Shown here one piece after another: positions 1-11,567 of a DNA stretch of 64,000 bases; position 1 is the stretch's first letter, and each line of letters opens with the position of its first letter. The notes beneath the pieces were generated by a model, which did not search any database, had not been told where the DNA came from, and was given only the letters and a program-made list of their open reading frames with translations. The translations under genes and the position numbers were made by a program. Source of the stretch: Begonia masoniana (taxonomy: Eukaryota; Streptophyta; Magnoliopsida; Cucurbitales; Begoniaceae); NCBI GenBank assembly GCA_022432975.1, contig CM039510.1, positions 30,430,412 through 30,494,411 of the forward strand, written 5' to 3'.

Positions 1-180
1 CCATCTTAAGGATCGGTTTGATGGTCCTTCTTGTCCTCCTCCCAAATTAGCATGTGAAAGGGTTTTTCTTTGTCTCCTTGTAGGACCTCCTTTTCAAAAT
101 TAAGGTTCCCTACAAAATGAACAAACTTGTTAGATAGAACTTGGGCCATGGCCCTAGTGATTGGTCTCCTCATCACATCA
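1..180 (-). repeat. 3' LTR of the CRM-like element, truncated by the window
   Basis: Identical to 5408-5587. The inner border is CATCACATCA at 171-180, followed by a purine-rich tract when read on the minus strand. The last 57 or so codons of the polyprotein and its TAA stop (6-8) lie inside this LTR. Confidence 0.9.
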
Positions 181-3100
181 TCCTCCCGGGGTAATTGAGG
201 ATTTGACCTCAAATCCGAAAGTTCATCTTCACCTTGATATAATGAAAGGTCTTGTACATTAAATGTGTTGGATACTCCATACTCTTCAGGTAGATCAAGC
301 TTGTATGCATTATTGTTGATCTTCTTAAGAATTTTGAAAGGTCCCTCGGCTCTTGGAGATAACTTTGATTTTCTCAAGTGAGGAAACCGCTCCTTCCTTA
401 AATGTAACCATACTTGATCACCTTCTTTGAATATAACCTCCTTTCTTCCTCGGTTTGCAGCTTTAGCATTAGATGCATTCTTCTTTTCAATGGCCTTTCG
501 AGTCTCTTCATGTATAGCTTTAACTTCCTTTGACTTGGATTCTCCATCGGTATTAACATAGTCTTTGCTTGGTAAAGGAATTAAATCCAATGGAGTTAAT
601 GGATTGAATCCATACACTACCTCAAATGGACTTTTATTAGTGGTACTATGAATACTTCTATTATAAGCAAACTCCACATAGGGAAGTTGAATATCCCAAT
701 CTCCATACCTTTCTCCAATGATGCACCTTAACAAAGAACCCAAAGTTCGGTTAACCACTTCGGTCTGTCCATCGGTTTGTGGATGGAATGATGTGCTAAA
801 TAAAAGCTTTGTTCCTAGCCTTCTCCACAAGGTGTTCCAAAAAGAACTCAAGAATTTTGTGTCACGATCCGAGACTATGGTTTTTGGTACTCCATGAAGT
901 CTAACAATCTCTTTGAAGAATAATTCAGCAATTTGCATGGCATTGTCGGTTTTTGTACATGGGATGAAGTGAGCCATTTTTGAAAATCGATCAACTACTA
1001 CCATAATTGCTTCTTTTCCCCTTTTTGTCCTTGGAAGTCCCAATACAAAGTCCATACTTAATTCGGTCCATGGATGACTAGGAGTTGGCAATGGTAAATA
1101 CAACCCTTGAGGTAAAAGGTGACTTTTGGCCTTCTTGCAAACAATGCACCTTTCCACAATTCGATGTATGTCTTTCATCATTTTCGGCCAATAGAAATGC
1201 TCCTTTAATGCTTCAAGAGTCTTCCTCTCTCCAAAATGATTAGCTAAGCCTCCACTATGAGCTTCCATAATCAATGAATGTCGTAAAGTACTTTGTGGAA
1301 TACAAAGTTTTCCACCTTTGAATAAATACCCATCTTTAAGAAAATGTCCACATTCTTTTCCTTGTAGACATGATTTGTATACTTCCCCAAAGTCCTTATC
1401 TTCTTCATATGCTTCTTTAATCCAATTAAATCCCAAGAATTTGGTATTTAATTCGATCAAAAGAACATTCCTTCTAGACAATGCATCGGCCACAACATTG
1501 AGTTCTCCTTTCTTGTACTTAATGATATAAGAAAATCTTTCAAGAAACTCCACCCATTTTCCATGCCGTCTATTGAGCTTGTTTTGACCCTTGATATGTT
1601 TGAGAGCTTGATGATCCGAATGTATAACAAATTCCCTTGGTAGAAGATAATGTTGCCATACCACCAAAGTTCTTATAATGGCAAAGAATTCTTTGTCATA
1701 AGTAGAGTAATTGAGTGCGGCCCCTTTGAGCTTCTCACTATGATAGGCAATTGCTTTACCTTCTTGCATTAACACAGCCCCAATTCCAAGTCCTGAAGCA
1801 TCACACTCAATTTCAAAAATCTTATTGAAATTAGGAAGTATTAAAATCGGTGCTTGACATAACTTCTCCTTGATTTCTTCAAAACTCTTTTGGCAAATAG
1901 GACTCCAATTAAACTCCTTTCCTTTCTTTGTAGAATCGGTTATTGGTGCCATGATTGAGCTAAAGTGAGGTATGAATCTTCTATAGAATGAAGCTAGGCC
2001 ATGGAAGCTTCTCACTTCCGAAATGTTGGTAGGAATCGGCCATTCTTTAATAGCTAAGATCTTGGTGTCATCAACTTCCAAACCGGTTTTGGAGATGATA
2101 AATCCTAAGAAATGTATCTTATCTTCCATAAATGCACACTTCTTCATATTTCCATATAGTTGAACGTCCCTTAGCCTCTCAAATAGAAGTTTTAAATGCT
2201 GCAAATGGTTAGTGATATCCGAGCTATATACAAGAATGTCATCAAAGTAAACAACAATAAATTTCCCCATGAAATCTTTAAGGACATGATGCATTAGACG
2301 CATGAATGTACTAGGAGCATTGGTAAGACCAAAAGGCATTACTAACCATTCAAATAATCCATACTTTGTTTTGAAAGCCGTCTTCCATTCATCTCCCTCC
2401 TTCATTCGGATTTGATGGTATCCACTTTTTAAATCAACTTTTGAAAAATAGGAAGCTCCACTTAACTCATCGAGCATATCTTCAAGTCTAGGTATTGGAA
2501 ACCTATACTTTATGGTAATTTGATTGATGGCTCGGCTATCAATGCACATCCTCATTGATCCATCCTTTTTTGGCACAAGTAGAGTAGGTACGGCACAAGG
2601 ACTAAGACTCTCTCGGATGTAGCCTTTGTCCAATAATTCTTGTACTTGTTTTTGCAATTCCTTAGCTTCTTCGGGATTCATTCTATAAGCAGGTTTATTT
2701 GGAAGAGTCGAACCTGGTTGAAGATCAATTTGATGTTCAATTCCCCTTAGTGGTGGTAAACCGTGTGGCATCTCCTCGGGAAAGATATCTTTGAATTCTT
2801 CTAATAATAATCGCACCTCTTGAGATATGGGATAAGATGAATGTATCTCTTCTTTGAATAATAGCAATATTAATGGTCCACCTTTAAGTATAGACTTACG
2901 TAGTTCATTCTTGGAGAGTAATAAAGATGTCTTCTCGAGATGCTCATTCTTTCTTTCTTCATCTTTGATCACTTGATTAGGATCCAATGAACATAACTTG
3001 ATTGATTTCCCTCCATGCCGAAAAGAATATGTGTTAGAATATCCATCATGTAACGTCTTTCTATCATATTGCCATGGTCTTCCTAGCAATAAATGGCTTG

Positions 3101-4556
3101 CACTCATTGGAACAACATCACATAGAACTTGATCTTCGTATCTACCAATGGAGAACTTAACTTTCGTTTGATGATTCACCTTTATGTCTTCATTATCATT
3201 TAACCATTTCAACTTGTATGGTTTGGGATGTTGTGTAATCTCCAATTTTAGCTTCTCTACGAGCTCCTTTGATGCAACATTAGTGCAACTTCCTCCATCA
3301 ATAATTATGGAACAAACCTTATCATTAATAAGGCACCTACTTTGAAAAATATTTTCTCTTTGTTCTTCATTGCTTCGAATTTGAGAAATCAATGACCTCC
3401 TTATGACCATCAATAATGGTCCTTCTTGAGCATAGCAAACTTCTTCTTCTTCTTTATTGTCTTCTTCCAAAATTCCTTCCACTTCATCTTCACTACATAC
3501 TTCTTGAGTGATGGCATTGATTGTCATTACTCTTTTATTTGGACATTGAGAAGCAAAGTGGCCGAGTCCAAGGCACTTGTAACATTTGATCTCTCTTGTT
3601 TTTTGATGAACTTGGACACTAGAATTATCCTTGTCCTTATTGAAAATCTCCTTGGCATTAATGTTCTTTTCCCATGCCTTAGGTTGAGAAGATATAGTTG
3701 AAGATGGTTTTTGATAGGTAGGCCGAGAGAAAATATCTTTACCCTTTTTCTTCCTTTGTCTTTCAACCTTTGTAGCAAGTTGAATTACTCCTTCCATAGT
3801 GCCGATATCATGAAGTTCTACGACATCTCCTATCTCTTTATTGAGTCCTCTTATGAACCTTGCTATTACTTGCTCCTCGGGCTCATTCACACTACATCTA
3901 ATCCGAAGGGTTTCAAAATTTGTGAGATAATCTTCCACCGAAGAACTACCTTGTTTTAACTCTTGGGATTGCAAAAATAATTCTTGTTTATAGTGACTTG
4001 GCACGAATCTCCTCCTCATTAATGTCTTCAATTCATTCCAAGTTTGAATAGGTTCATCTCCTTCTCTCCTTCTTTGTGCCTTTAAGTTCTCCCACCATAA
4101 ATGTGCATAACCTTCAAATTCCAAGGCTACCAATTGAAGTTTCAATCTTTCCGAATAATTGTAGCATTCAAATATCCGATCCACTTTCTCCATCCAATCA
4201 TAAAATTCCTCTCCTTTAGTGGCTCCTTTGAAGTTAGGAATGGAGACTTTAATATTTCTCATTTCATCTTGATAATGGTTTCTCCTCCTCGGATGATAAT
4301 CATTCTCTTCCATTTCGGTAAACTCTTCATCTTCTTGTTCTAACCTTTGACCTTCCCTCTCCCTTGGTGCTTGTGGAGGATTCTCTAAATTATTAAGAAT
4401 CATTTGATGCATTTGAATAATCATACCTTTCATTTCATTCAATTGTTGTTGGAAAGAAACTCCGGCTTCCTTTGTTGAAGGTGATGGTGGTGGTGATTGC
4501 TTGGAAGTTTGACCTTGTGAATCTTGGTTGTAAGTCTTCCCACTCCTTGTCTCCAT
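6..4556 (-). CDS. Gag-Pol polyprotein of CRM-like Ty3 retrotransposon, apparently intact
   Basis: I place the start at the ATG at 4556 ([10 protein letters not shown]), just after the primer binding site; the open frame extends upstream to 4736, but that part spans the primer site and LTR. The product is about 1516 residues. Numbering from 4736: gag core near 165-330 (LWWENLK motif); CCHC zinc knuckle 385-398 ([14 protein letters not shown]); aspartic protease-like [10 protein letters not shown] near 478, with DGG where DSG or DTG is usual; RT 700-880 with VYFDDILV at 829-836; RNase H 975-1090 with acidic residues in IECDASG and IHSDHQAL; integrase zinc finger 1160-1200 (HHCC) and catalytic D, D, E in [15 protein letters not shown] and TDGQTEVVN. 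No chromodomain follows. The C-terminus from about residue 1520 is encoded in the 3' LTR. There is no internal stop, so the element may be competent. Confidence 0.93.
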   Translation of the reverse strand: METRSGKTYNQDSQGQTSKQSPPPSPSTKEAGVSFQQQLNEMKGMIIQMHQMILNNLENPPQAPREREGQRLEQEDEEFTEMEENDYHPRRRNHYQDEMRNIKVSIPNFKGATKGEEFYDWMEKVDRIFECYNYSERLKLQLVALEFEGYAHLWWENLKAQRRREGDEPIQTWNELKTLMRRRFVPSHYKQELFLQSQELKQGSSSVEDYLTNFETLRIRCSVNEPEEQVIARFIRGLNKEIGDVVELHDIGTMEGVIQLATKVERQRKKKGKDIFSRPTYQKPSSTISSQPKAWEKNINAKEIFNKDKDNSSVQVHQKTREIKCYKCLGLGHFASQCPNKRVMTINAITQEVCSEDEVEGILEEDNKEEEEVCYAQEGPLLMVIRRSLISQIRSNEEQRENIFQSRCLINDKVCSIIIDGGSCTNVASKELVEKLKLEITQHPKPYKLKWLNDNEDIKVNHQTKVKFSIGRYEDQVLCDVVPMSASHLLLGRPWQYDRKTLHDGYSNTYSFRHGGKSIKLCSLDPNQVIKDEERKNEHLEKTSLLLSKNELRKSILKGGPLILLLFKEEIHSSYPISQEVRLLLEEFKDIFPEEMPHGLPPLRGIEHQIDLQPGSTLPNKPAYRMNPEEAKELQKQVQELLDKGYIRESLSPCAVPTLLVPKKDGSMRMCIDSRAINQITIKYRFPIPRLEDMLDELSGASYFSKVDLKSGYHQIRMKEGDEWKTAFKTKYGLFEWLVMPFGLTNAPSTFMRLMHHVLKDFMGKFIVVYFDDILVYSSDITNHLQHLKLLFERLRDVQLYGNMKKCAFMEDKIHFLGFIISKTGLEVDDTKILAIKEWPIPTNISEVRSFHGLASFYRRFIPHFSSIMAPITDSTKKGKEFNWSPICQKSFEEIKEKLCQAPILILPNFNKIFEIECDASGLGIGAVLMQEGKAIAYHSEKLKGAALNYSTYDKEFFAIIRTLVVWQHYLLPREFVIHSDHQALKHIKGQNKLNRRHGKWVEFLERFSYIIKYKKGELNVVADALSRRNVLLIELNTKFLGFNWIKEAYEEDKDFGEVYKSCLQGKECGHFLKDGYLFKGGKLCIPQSTLRHSLIMEAHSGGLANHFGERKTLEALKEHFYWPKMMKDIHRIVERCIVCKKAKSHLLPQGLYLPLPTPSHPWTELSMDFVLGLPRTKRGKEAIMVVVDRFSKMAHFIPCTKTDNAMQIAELFFKEIVRLHGVPKTIVSDRDTKFLSSFWNTLWRRLGTKLLFSTSFHPQTDGQTEVVNRTLGSLLRCIIGERYGDWDIQLPYVEFAYNRSIHSTTNKSPFEVVYGFNPLTPLDLIPLPSKDYVNTDGESKSKEVKAIHEETRKAIEKKNASNAKAANRGRKEVIFKEGDQVWLHLRKERFPHLRKSKLSPRAEGPFKILKKINNNAYKLDLPEEYGVSNTFNVQDLSLYQGEDELSDLRSNPQLPREDDVMRRPITRAMAQVLSNKFVHFVGNLNFEKEVLQGDKEKPFHMLIWEEDKKDHQTDP
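181..192 (-). other. Polypurine tract of the CRM-like element
   Basis: Read on the minus strand, CCCCGGGAGGA lies immediately before the 3' LTR start TGATGTGATG. This is the expected plus-strand priming site. It is also coding, because the gag-pol frame passes through it. Confidence 0.65.
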
Positions 4557-4583
4557 GATAAATAATGTAGGTTTGAACCTGGT

Positions 4584-4595
4584 GCTCTGATACCA
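4584..4595 (-). other. Primer binding site, initiator Met-tRNA type
   Basis: The minus strand reads TGGTATCAGAGC two bases inside the 5' LTR border. This matches the 3' end of plant initiator methionine tRNA, the usual primer of plant LTR retrotransposons. Confidence 0.92.
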
Positions 4596-4597
4596 AA

Positions 4598-5587
4598 TGA
4601 TGTGATGTAAACAATGGAAAGATGATGATGGATTCACAAAAGAATCGGACGGAAATGGTAATGGCTTCAAGTTGGTTTTCGGTGGTTGATAATACCACTT
4701 GTATTTGATGGAATCTTTGCAACAAGAAACCTCCAACTAATGAAGGGATGTTGATCCTTTCTTTCACTAGGGAATACCTTCGAAAAAGGTGGAAAGTAAA
4801 GGTATAAAATGCAACTCTCAACAAAAACCCAAAATAGAGATGCAAGTTTTGGTTACACTTGTTCGGATATACTCACCTTACAAGCTTGGCCGAATATGAG
4901 TAATGAAACTCAAAGAAATTGTCAAAGACAAAATGAGATTTATAATAATGATTCAATTGCTGAATAATACAATCTAAGACCCTTATATAGACTCTAATTC
5001 GAACCAAGAACAAGGAGTGTTCAAGGAACCTAAAACGAAATAAATGAAAGCAATAAAGACATGTTTAGTGATTTATTTCACCACTAAACATTTAATACAA
5101 CTTTGACTCACTTAATGACCAACGAAATAAATGAAAACAATAAAGACATGTTTAGTGATTTATTTCACCACTAAACATTTAATACAACTTTGACTCACTT
5201 AATGACCTTTCAAATAGCAACTTAATCACGAAAATTAAAGACTAAATTAAACTTGACTCTTGCTAAAATTAAATAAACTAAAGTTGAGACTTAAGTAGTT
5301 TAGTTACATTAAATGAAGTAATTTGATTAAAATCACTTCCATTTAATGCAACTAAGCAAATTATAAATGCTAACTTATAGTTCTCCTTCTTCTTGATTGT
5401 TCTTCATCCATCTTAAGGATCGGTTTGATGGTCCTTCTTGTCCTCCTCCCAAATTAGCATGTGAAAGGGTTTTTCTTTGTCTCCTTGTAGGACCTCCTTT
5501 TCAAAATTAAGGTTCCCTACAAAATGAACAAACTTGTTAGATAGAACTTGGGCCATGGCCCTAGTGATTGGTCTCCTCATCACATCA
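4598..5587 (-). repeat. 5' LTR of the CRM-like element (990 bp) with promoter and internal tandem duplication
   Basis: Borders are TGATGTGATG and CATCACATCA. A minus-strand TATA box, CTATATAAGG, lies at 4981-4990 and would start transcription near 4950-4960. An 87-bp unit is duplicated in tandem at 5034-5120 and 5121-5207 (contains CACCACTAAACATTTAATAC), upstream of the TATA box in the U3 position, where repeats commonly act as enhancers. That enhancer role is inference. Confidence 0.88.
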
Positions 5588-6990
5588 GTTTGGTTGTTTA
5601 TTTCAGTTGGTGTTTGAGTATTGCCTGGACATGCATCATTGTTTTCAAACTACGAAACGAACAAGTTTTGAGCATGGTTTTGAATGGTGAGATTGAAACA
5701 TAAAGGGGTGGTGTGAGTTGAAACGTAATGTGGTTATGTTGGAGTCACCCAGTCGCGTTAGGGTAGCACCTGCGAGGAACTCTAGTAGAGTTTCCCAGTT
5801 GCGTTAAGGTGGTACCTGCGAGGGCCTAGCAGAGGTAGAGTCACCCAGTCGCGTTAGGGTAGCACCTGCGAGGAACTCTAGTAGAGTTTTCCAGTCGCGT
5901 TAAGGTGGTACCTGCGAGGGACTAGAAGAGGTAGAGTCACCCAGTCACGTTAGGGTAGCACCTGCGAGGAACTCTAGTAGAGTTTTCCAGTCGCGTTAAG
6001 GTGGTACCTGCGAGGGACTACCAGAATTGCAGTTTAGCACTTGCGATGAGTTCTGGTTTGTAAATGAGCAACGAAACGCACACGAAACAAGAGCAACTGA
6101 GCGAGTAGAAACTTCATGTGTTAGGGGTTGTGTTGCATTATGTTTTTGGTATGCATTATTCCCTACTTACTAAGAATTAGGCTTACGTTTTGTGTTCCGT
6201 GGTGTAGGTGTCGACAGGAGTACAAGTGAGAGCTTTAAGGAAAGCTAGGATTGGGGACGCAATTGTTGACGTACGTGGTATGCCGGTGCAGGCAATTGTC
6301 GGGGCGTTTCGACTATGATCTTCGGGGATGCGTGGTAGCGTATGGTTTGAGTATTTTGGGTTGATATTGTTAGATGTTGGTTTGGTGAAAATAATTGTGG
6401 TTTTGGCACATTTATGGACTTGGTTTAGATGGTTTATAAGGGTATTTTCAGGTTTTTGAGTTTTGGAAATTATAGGCGTTATGCCGCTCGTTTTGGTTTT
6501 TAAACAAATAACGTCGGGTTTATTTTTTCTATTTTTTTTCATTAACTGTTTTAAGTCGGTTTTTCACAATTTTTACGGGACACGGAGTCGGAAGTGTCGG
6601 GAATGTGTGATTAAATTTTCAGGTGATTTAGAGGTGTTTGGCTCTAAGAAAAAATGGAGAAAAGTGAAAAAAAAGTGAAAAAGGGGCATTTTTGGCCGAA
6701 GAAGGGCGAGAGGGCCCGATCGATCGGGCTGGGCGCGCAGCTCGCGCGGCGCCCAGCATTCACCCACTTTTGTTTTGTTTTTTTTTTCCTATTTCCAAAA
6801 TATTTTAACCCGACATTTTTTGGCATATTTTAAACTTTTTTTTGGCACGTTTTCCAACATTTTTTCGAGGGTTCGAAAAACTCGAAACCCGAGTTAAAAA
6901 TTTATCGAAAATTATTTTAAACGTCGTTTTAAACGCGGTTTGAGTTAGCAAAGTAGCGTATCGAGCCGGGGCGGGTTTGGGGGCGTTACA
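5588..6990 (+). mobile_element. Right part of a non-coding LTR (TGTAACACCC family), split by the CRM-like element
   Basis: The right border is GGGCGTTACA at 6981-6990, followed by AAAAT as the possible target duplication; the left part lies beyond the window. It has the block shared by the family, a TTAGGCTTACG segment followed by GTGTAGGTG near 6178-6210. It interrupts the copia protease sequence that resumes at 6991. There is no credible coding frame. Confidence 0.75.
5742..6029 (+). repeat. 96-bp tandem repeat, three copies
   Basis: Units begin at 5742, 5838 and 5934 (GAGTCACCCAGTC). Each unit is itself a diverged dimer, with CACCTGCGAGG in the first half and TACCTGCGAGGG in the second. 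It lies inside the interrupted LTR. Confidence 0.9.
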
Positions 6991-8130
6991 AAAATAATCC
7001 TATATCCTTTATGACATAATTAACTAATATTCAAGAGATTACGCTTTAAACCATCAACTAATAACACATTCTCAATGATTGGTTTGGATGGATTACCTAT
7101 AATTCCAATTCCAATGATTTCCCCTTTTTGATTTCCTCCAAATATGACATTTTCTTTCTTCTTTGAAATTAAAGAGAATTTTGAAGTATCTATCGTCATA
7201 TGTCTTGAGCAACTGCTATCAAGGTGCCATAAGTCCTTCGAGGGAGAATCTTTAACCTACAAGAGGAAAAAATCAATTAGTTTCTTTAGGTACTTAAATC
7301 TTTTTGGATCATTGAATGTTAGTTTTGGTTCCTTTAGGAACCAAAATCAAAGTAATGGAAGACTTCATTTTTGCGCTAAGCTTAAAAGAACAAATAAAAT
7401 ATTTATGACCAACCTTATTACATATATTGCAAGTACTAGGGATAACAAAAAAATATTTATATATCTTTTTCTTCTTAAAAGTTTCATATCCAATATCAGC
7501 CTTATCGAAAGTTACTCTTTGTTTTGCTAAAAGCATTTCCAAATTTTTGCTTCAATTTGCAAACTTAAGCACAATATTGTTCACGTCAACATTATTCACT
7601 TTTAAGTTATTAACTTCTTTTTCTAGTGAAGATTTCTCAATTGCATGCTTTTTAACAAGTTCAACATTCTACTTCTTCAATCCTTTAAATTTAGACTTAA
7701 GCATAGTAAATTGCTCAACTAAATCATTAAAGGAATAAATTCATTCACCTTCATCTACTTCATCATCAAGATCACTAAAGGAATCACTAACCTAATTTTT
7801 CTTAGCCATAAAAAACATGTTGGCAGCTCCTTCATCTTCGGATGAGGAGTCACTTTCACTATTGTCCCAAGTGACTTTTAATGACTTTTTCTTGAAAGGT
7901 TTTGTTACCTTCTTAGCTTGAGGACAATCGGCCTTGAATTGACCCGACTTTCCACATTCAAAGCAAGTAGTCTCTTTCTCTTTTTGAGACTTGTCTCCTA
8001 TGGAGAATCTTTTCCATTGCATCATTTTCCGTTGAAAGAATTTACTAAATCTCTTTGTAATGAAGATCATAATAAAGCAATGATAAATCACAATAAAAAG
8101 TTTAAGACCTAGTTCTGATACCAATTGTAG
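6991..8130 (-). pseudogene. Ty1/copia gag-protease remnant
   Basis: Read on the minus strand, a copia zinc knuckle CFECGKSGQFKADC (near 7920-7965; the histidine is replaced by Gln) is followed by an acidic, serine-rich stretch, a lysine-rich coiled region (7540-7790, with stops), a degenerate second knuckle CNICNKVGHKYFIC (near 7395-7440), and the protease segment WHLDSSCSRHM (near 7200-7235), where the usual active-site DSG is DSS. It continues as far as LLVDGLKRNLLNIS, where the LTR ending at 6990 interrupts it. Most of gag upstream of the knuckle is missing, because the knuckle lies only about 150 bp from the primer site. Several stops and frame changes make this dead. The lineage looks like the Sirevirus side of copia. 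Confidence 0.8.
8112..8123 (-). other. Primer binding site of the copia remnant
   Basis: The minus strand reads TGGTATCAGAAC, one base different from the standard initiator Met-tRNA complement, next to an LTR border at about 8126. Confidence 0.8.
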
Positions 8131-9213
8131 GATAGAAATAACCAAACAGGGCTTGGTGCATTAGGTTATTAATTTTTTTTTTTTGCAATAAATACTAAAT
8201 TCGTGCAATTTCAAAGGAATTGATTTACTTGGTCTATATTCCTCATTTGTTGAGTTCTAACTTGTCACAATAATAAATGATGAGATAAGAGAAGGAAAGA
8301 TGCATACAATTTGTTAACGCAGTTCAGTTAACCTTGCTTACGTCCGTGCTTCAAGGTTCCTTATTGAAGATACTTACCAACCTCAATTAATGAGTTCACT
8401 TGATTGAACTTCCGCGTGACAATCAAACCTTATAATGACTTTTCTTGGGTGTCATCATTCACTCTTTTACAAGGAGATATATAGTTTGAACAATCAAGTA
8501 AAAAATTCTTACACACTCTCAAGCTAGACAATCTCAAATGTAGGAATTGAAGAGTAGTAAGGTTTGAGCAAGATGTAGATACTCAAGAAAAAAATTTGGT
8601 AGCACTTCGTTGAATTTTTATCAAAGTTGTACTTCTCAAAAGCTCCTATTCTCTATTTATAGAGATCTTCTTAAATCAAACAGTCTGGTCGACCCAACAT
8701 CTGGATCGGTCGACACTTTGTTGAAGTTATGTGTTATTTTTAAAGCCGTTCAACAATTAAGTCGACATTGAAAAGACTGCACAGTCAACACTTTAATTTC
8801 ACAGTCGACACTTTTATTATTCTAAATTTTGTTAATAGAGAGAGTGTCGCCACTATGACGGCCCGGTCAACACTTCAAACCTTTCTGGAATTTCTCATTT
8901 GTTCTTGCCGTCGACACTTGGTTTGCTCGGTCGACACTTTAAAGCTCTCGAGAATTTCTCATTTGTTCTGGCAGTCGACACTTCCTGTGCACCGGTCGAC
9001 ACTATTTGCAATTAAAAGAACATTTAGAAGCTTTTGACACTTTTTTGTAATTTGTTCGAGTAATGTCTTTGCCACATGTTTAGCTGAGAGCAAACTTAAT
9101 ACACTTGTTAGATAAGCCAAAGACTTTTTATCGAGGGTATTTCCAAATGACTCAATAAATCGATAAGACTCTATCAACACAATGCAACAATTTAAAATCT
9201 AAACATTCATCAT
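8126..9213 (-). repeat. 5' LTR of the copia remnant
   Basis: The inner border TGTAGGATAG follows the primer site. The outer border is placed at CATTCATCA near 9213; this end is approximate because no second LTR is present. It contains at least eight copies of a GTCGACACT-like motif between 8690 and 9005 (for example at 8708, 8910, 8931, 8974 and 8995). No gene is seen. Confidence 0.65.
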
Positions 9214-9249
9214 CAAAATACTTATTCTTATTAAGCTAACAAGGTGCTC

Positions 9250-9956
9250 CACTAGATTGACCACCAACTCTGCTTTGAGTAAATCCACTTTTGTTCGGAG
9301 CTTTTCTCTGATCTTTCCTAGTCATCTAACCTCCCACTATTATTCCAAGGAAGCTTGAACCCGATGAGCTGCAGTAACTACTTCAGAGATAGAATTGAAT
9401 TTCATCACGGATATCTAATGACAGGTTCTAAGCCTCAATCTCATTCTAAACTTTACCATTTTGTCCATTGGACCTCAATCTTATATATACTGAGAAAGCT
9501 TTATAAACTTGGCATGTATTCCAGCACAACTACATTTTCTTGCTCCAAATTATAAAATGCAATGATCATGTTTCACTTATGACCAATATTACAATAATTG
9601 TCTCCGAAGATTGCTTCAAATTGACTCCAGGCCATTATTTCTAATGGATAATATAATTTTAGCGATTTCCACCATTCATTAGCCATTTTCTCAAAATAAT
9701 AAGCTGCAATACTGACCCAATATTCCTTTAGAACTGCAATGGTTGTCAGCTACTTCTGCATCACTCTTAACCAATTTTTAGCATTCATATGATCAGCTCC
9801 TCCCTTAAATATCGAAGGATTCATGCACTCTATTTGCATATTATGTAGCACATCCTTTAAGGCTACGATAGGATCAGTAGGCTGCGACTTAGTCATGTGA
9901 ATAGTAGGAGTGGCAGGAGTACGATTTATAGGAGCTCTTCTAGTTGGCATTTTCAA
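9250..9956 (-). pseudogene. Ty3/gypsy gag remnant (N-terminal part)
   Basis: The frame 9956-9750 is open: MKMPTRRAP at the start, then FKGGADHMNAKNWLRVMQK, the beginning of a retrotransposon gag domain. Read on with frame changes it gives YYFEKMANEWWKSL and later GRLDD and SEKSSEQKW, which are gag landmarks. At least six stops or shifts occur between 9250 and 9750. No zinc knuckle or pol follows, because the copia LTR begins at once to the left. The lineage could be Tekay/Del-like, but this is weakly supported. Confidence 0.7.
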
Positions 9957-10912
9957 AAATCTGAAAAATAATATACAAAAAATCAGAACACATCCTTAGA
10001 CACAACATTTAAACGAACCGTCCAACGCAATGTTTCAATTTAATAAACCGCAGTGGAAGAGTTGAATTTAATTCCCAAAAACTAGACTAAAAAATTTAGG
10101 TCTAGTAGTAACATCTAGATAGTATGAAATATAAAGTCTAAAACTGTGCAAAAAGTAAAATAAAGAAAATAAGTCTCTCGAAAAAAATATATATATAGAG
10201 GATAAAATTCCTGAAATGGAAAAGTTGTTTGACGTGAGTCGACTAAACTCAATAGGGATAAAATTTTATAAATAACATTTAAATCAAATTTATGTGAATA
10301 TCATTTTATAGAACATTATATAAAATAAAGTTTATAAAAATGCGATACTTGACGATCGCTAAAACCACAAAGTACCCTGATTAGGTTCAGAGTTTCGCGT
10401 CCAAGGATAAGATCATCAGTTATCTTATTATTTCTAGTTAAAAACAACAAATAAAAGAATACAAAATTTAAATGAATGTACATGCTCAATTTAAAATTAT
10501 TAAATGATTATAATTATTTAATATAAAAAATATGTTGTTCATAAAATTAAATTCTAACTTAAAAAAAAACCTCCCGAACCAAAGCCCAAACGATCCAATA
10601 AGCCCAATAGATGCTGAATCAAGCAAGAAGTAACCAACATCAATAACAACATCCAATCAGTCTCAGACCTACAATTTTTCTTAAAAACCATGAACTTAGC
10701 ATGCCATTATTACCAAACTGAAAGAATGATATAACTATCCCCCTTCATGGAGTATTGGCATCCATAGATTCAATATAACAAAAGAACTACTTAAATTGCA
10801 ATATATGTATTGAAATTTAAAAGATAAATTTAAAGCTTACTTGTGTTCCAACATTAGTCATTGAGTTAAAAACCATAAAAGTTTCCTATGAGCTCCTAAT
10901 CACGCTTCCACT
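9957..10912. other. AT-rich non-coding tract, LTR-like
   Basis: No gene is seen. The part at 10,060-10,170 (AATTTAGGTCTAGTAGTAAC) resembles 11,195-11,290 (AAATTAGGTCTATTAGTGAC), and 10,380-10,440 resembles 17,150-17,210 (AGAGTTTCGCGTC and AGAGTTTTGCGAC). These look like repeated pieces of one decayed gypsy LTR. Confidence 0.45.
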
Positions 10913-11069
10913 TCATCCTCCTCGGCCGCGAGCTACCTTTTCATCCTCCTTGCTGCGAGCTCTTCCTCTAGAAGATAGGTCCACATTACCTCCGGAAATA
11001 CTACCTCCTTGGCACGAACGAGCATTGTGTCCTGAAACTTTGCACTTATTGCATGTTATTACTGTCATG
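10913..11069 (-). pseudogene. C-terminal zinc knuckle of a MULE transposase
   Basis: The minus strand encodes MTVITCNKCKVSGHNARSCQ, a CX2CX4HX4C knuckle, followed by a Gly/Arg-rich tail ending RGRGG and a stop at 10913-10915. MuDR-type transposases commonly end in such a knuckle and basic tail. Upstream (rightward) the frame is cut off by LTR-like sequence. The rest of the same transposase may be the fragment at 18,200-19,030, on the same strand and lacking only this end. Confidence 0.6.
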
Positions 11070-11299
11070 CTCCGAAGGGGATCCAAGATAGAATAGGGAA
11101 CGACCCAGCTCGAAAAAAATCGAATTGTCCACTTAGCTTAAAATTCTTAATTAAGAGCAGAAGATTTAAATTACAATTATAAATCAGAGCCCAAATCAAT
11201 AGGATTAAAAATTAGGTCTATTAGTGACATTTAAGATATAGTAATATATACGTTAAAAAATAAAAGTATTAGAGAAAATTAAATAACTATTTCCCAATA
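11070..11299. other. AT-rich non-coding tract flanking the MULE
   Basis: No gene is seen. It is LTR-like (starts near TGTCATGCTCCGAAGGGG) and continues on the far side of the MULE at 15,244-15,440. It supplies the MULE target duplication AAAATCTAA. Confidence 0.5.
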
Positions 11300-11308
11300 A
11301 AAATCTAA

Positions 11309-11471
11309 GGGAAAAGTTCAATTTAGACCCCAACGTATGGGGTCAGTGGCCATTTGGTACCTAACGTTTTTTTTTACCCAATCAAACCCTAACGTATAAA
11401 ACGTTTGCAATTTAAACCCTAACGTCAATTTTTCAGTTAAATTTAACAGATTCTTTTCAAAATTCCTAAAC

Positions 11472-11527
<56 letters not shown>

Positions 11528-11567
11528 CCGAAGACCAGACCCTGAACAGAGGTCAAACCCAGATCCC
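11309..11567 (+). repeat. Left terminal inverted repeat of the MULE
   Basis: Pairs with 15,013-15,234. It is longer than its partner mainly because of the expanded CT tract at about 11,475-11,524. Confidence 0.92.

Larger units (their letters stand above)
1..5587 (-). mobile_element. Young Ty3/gypsy (CRM-like) LTR retrotransposon, left end cut by window
   Basis: On the minus strand the order is 5' LTR (4598-5587), primer binding site (4584-4595), gag-pol (4556 down to 6), a polypurine tract (about 181-192) and a truncated 3' LTR (180-1). The 180 bases of the left LTR are identical to 5408-5587 of the right LTR, and the polyprotein frame is open throughout, so insertion looks recent. The LTR ends are an inverted repeat, TGATGTGATG and CATCACATCA. 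Pol domain order is protease, RT, RNase H, integrase, as in Ty3. No chromodomain is seen after the integrase and the frame continues into the LTR; from family knowledge this fits CRM-type chromoviruses best. The target duplication cannot be checked because the left flank is outside the window. It is inserted in the LTR sequence that resumes at 5588. Confidence 0.92.

Noticed and set aside
4557..4736. N-terminal 60 residues of the long gag-pol open frame
   Set aside because: This stretch spans the primer binding site and LTR and has no ATG at its beginning; gag starts at 4556.
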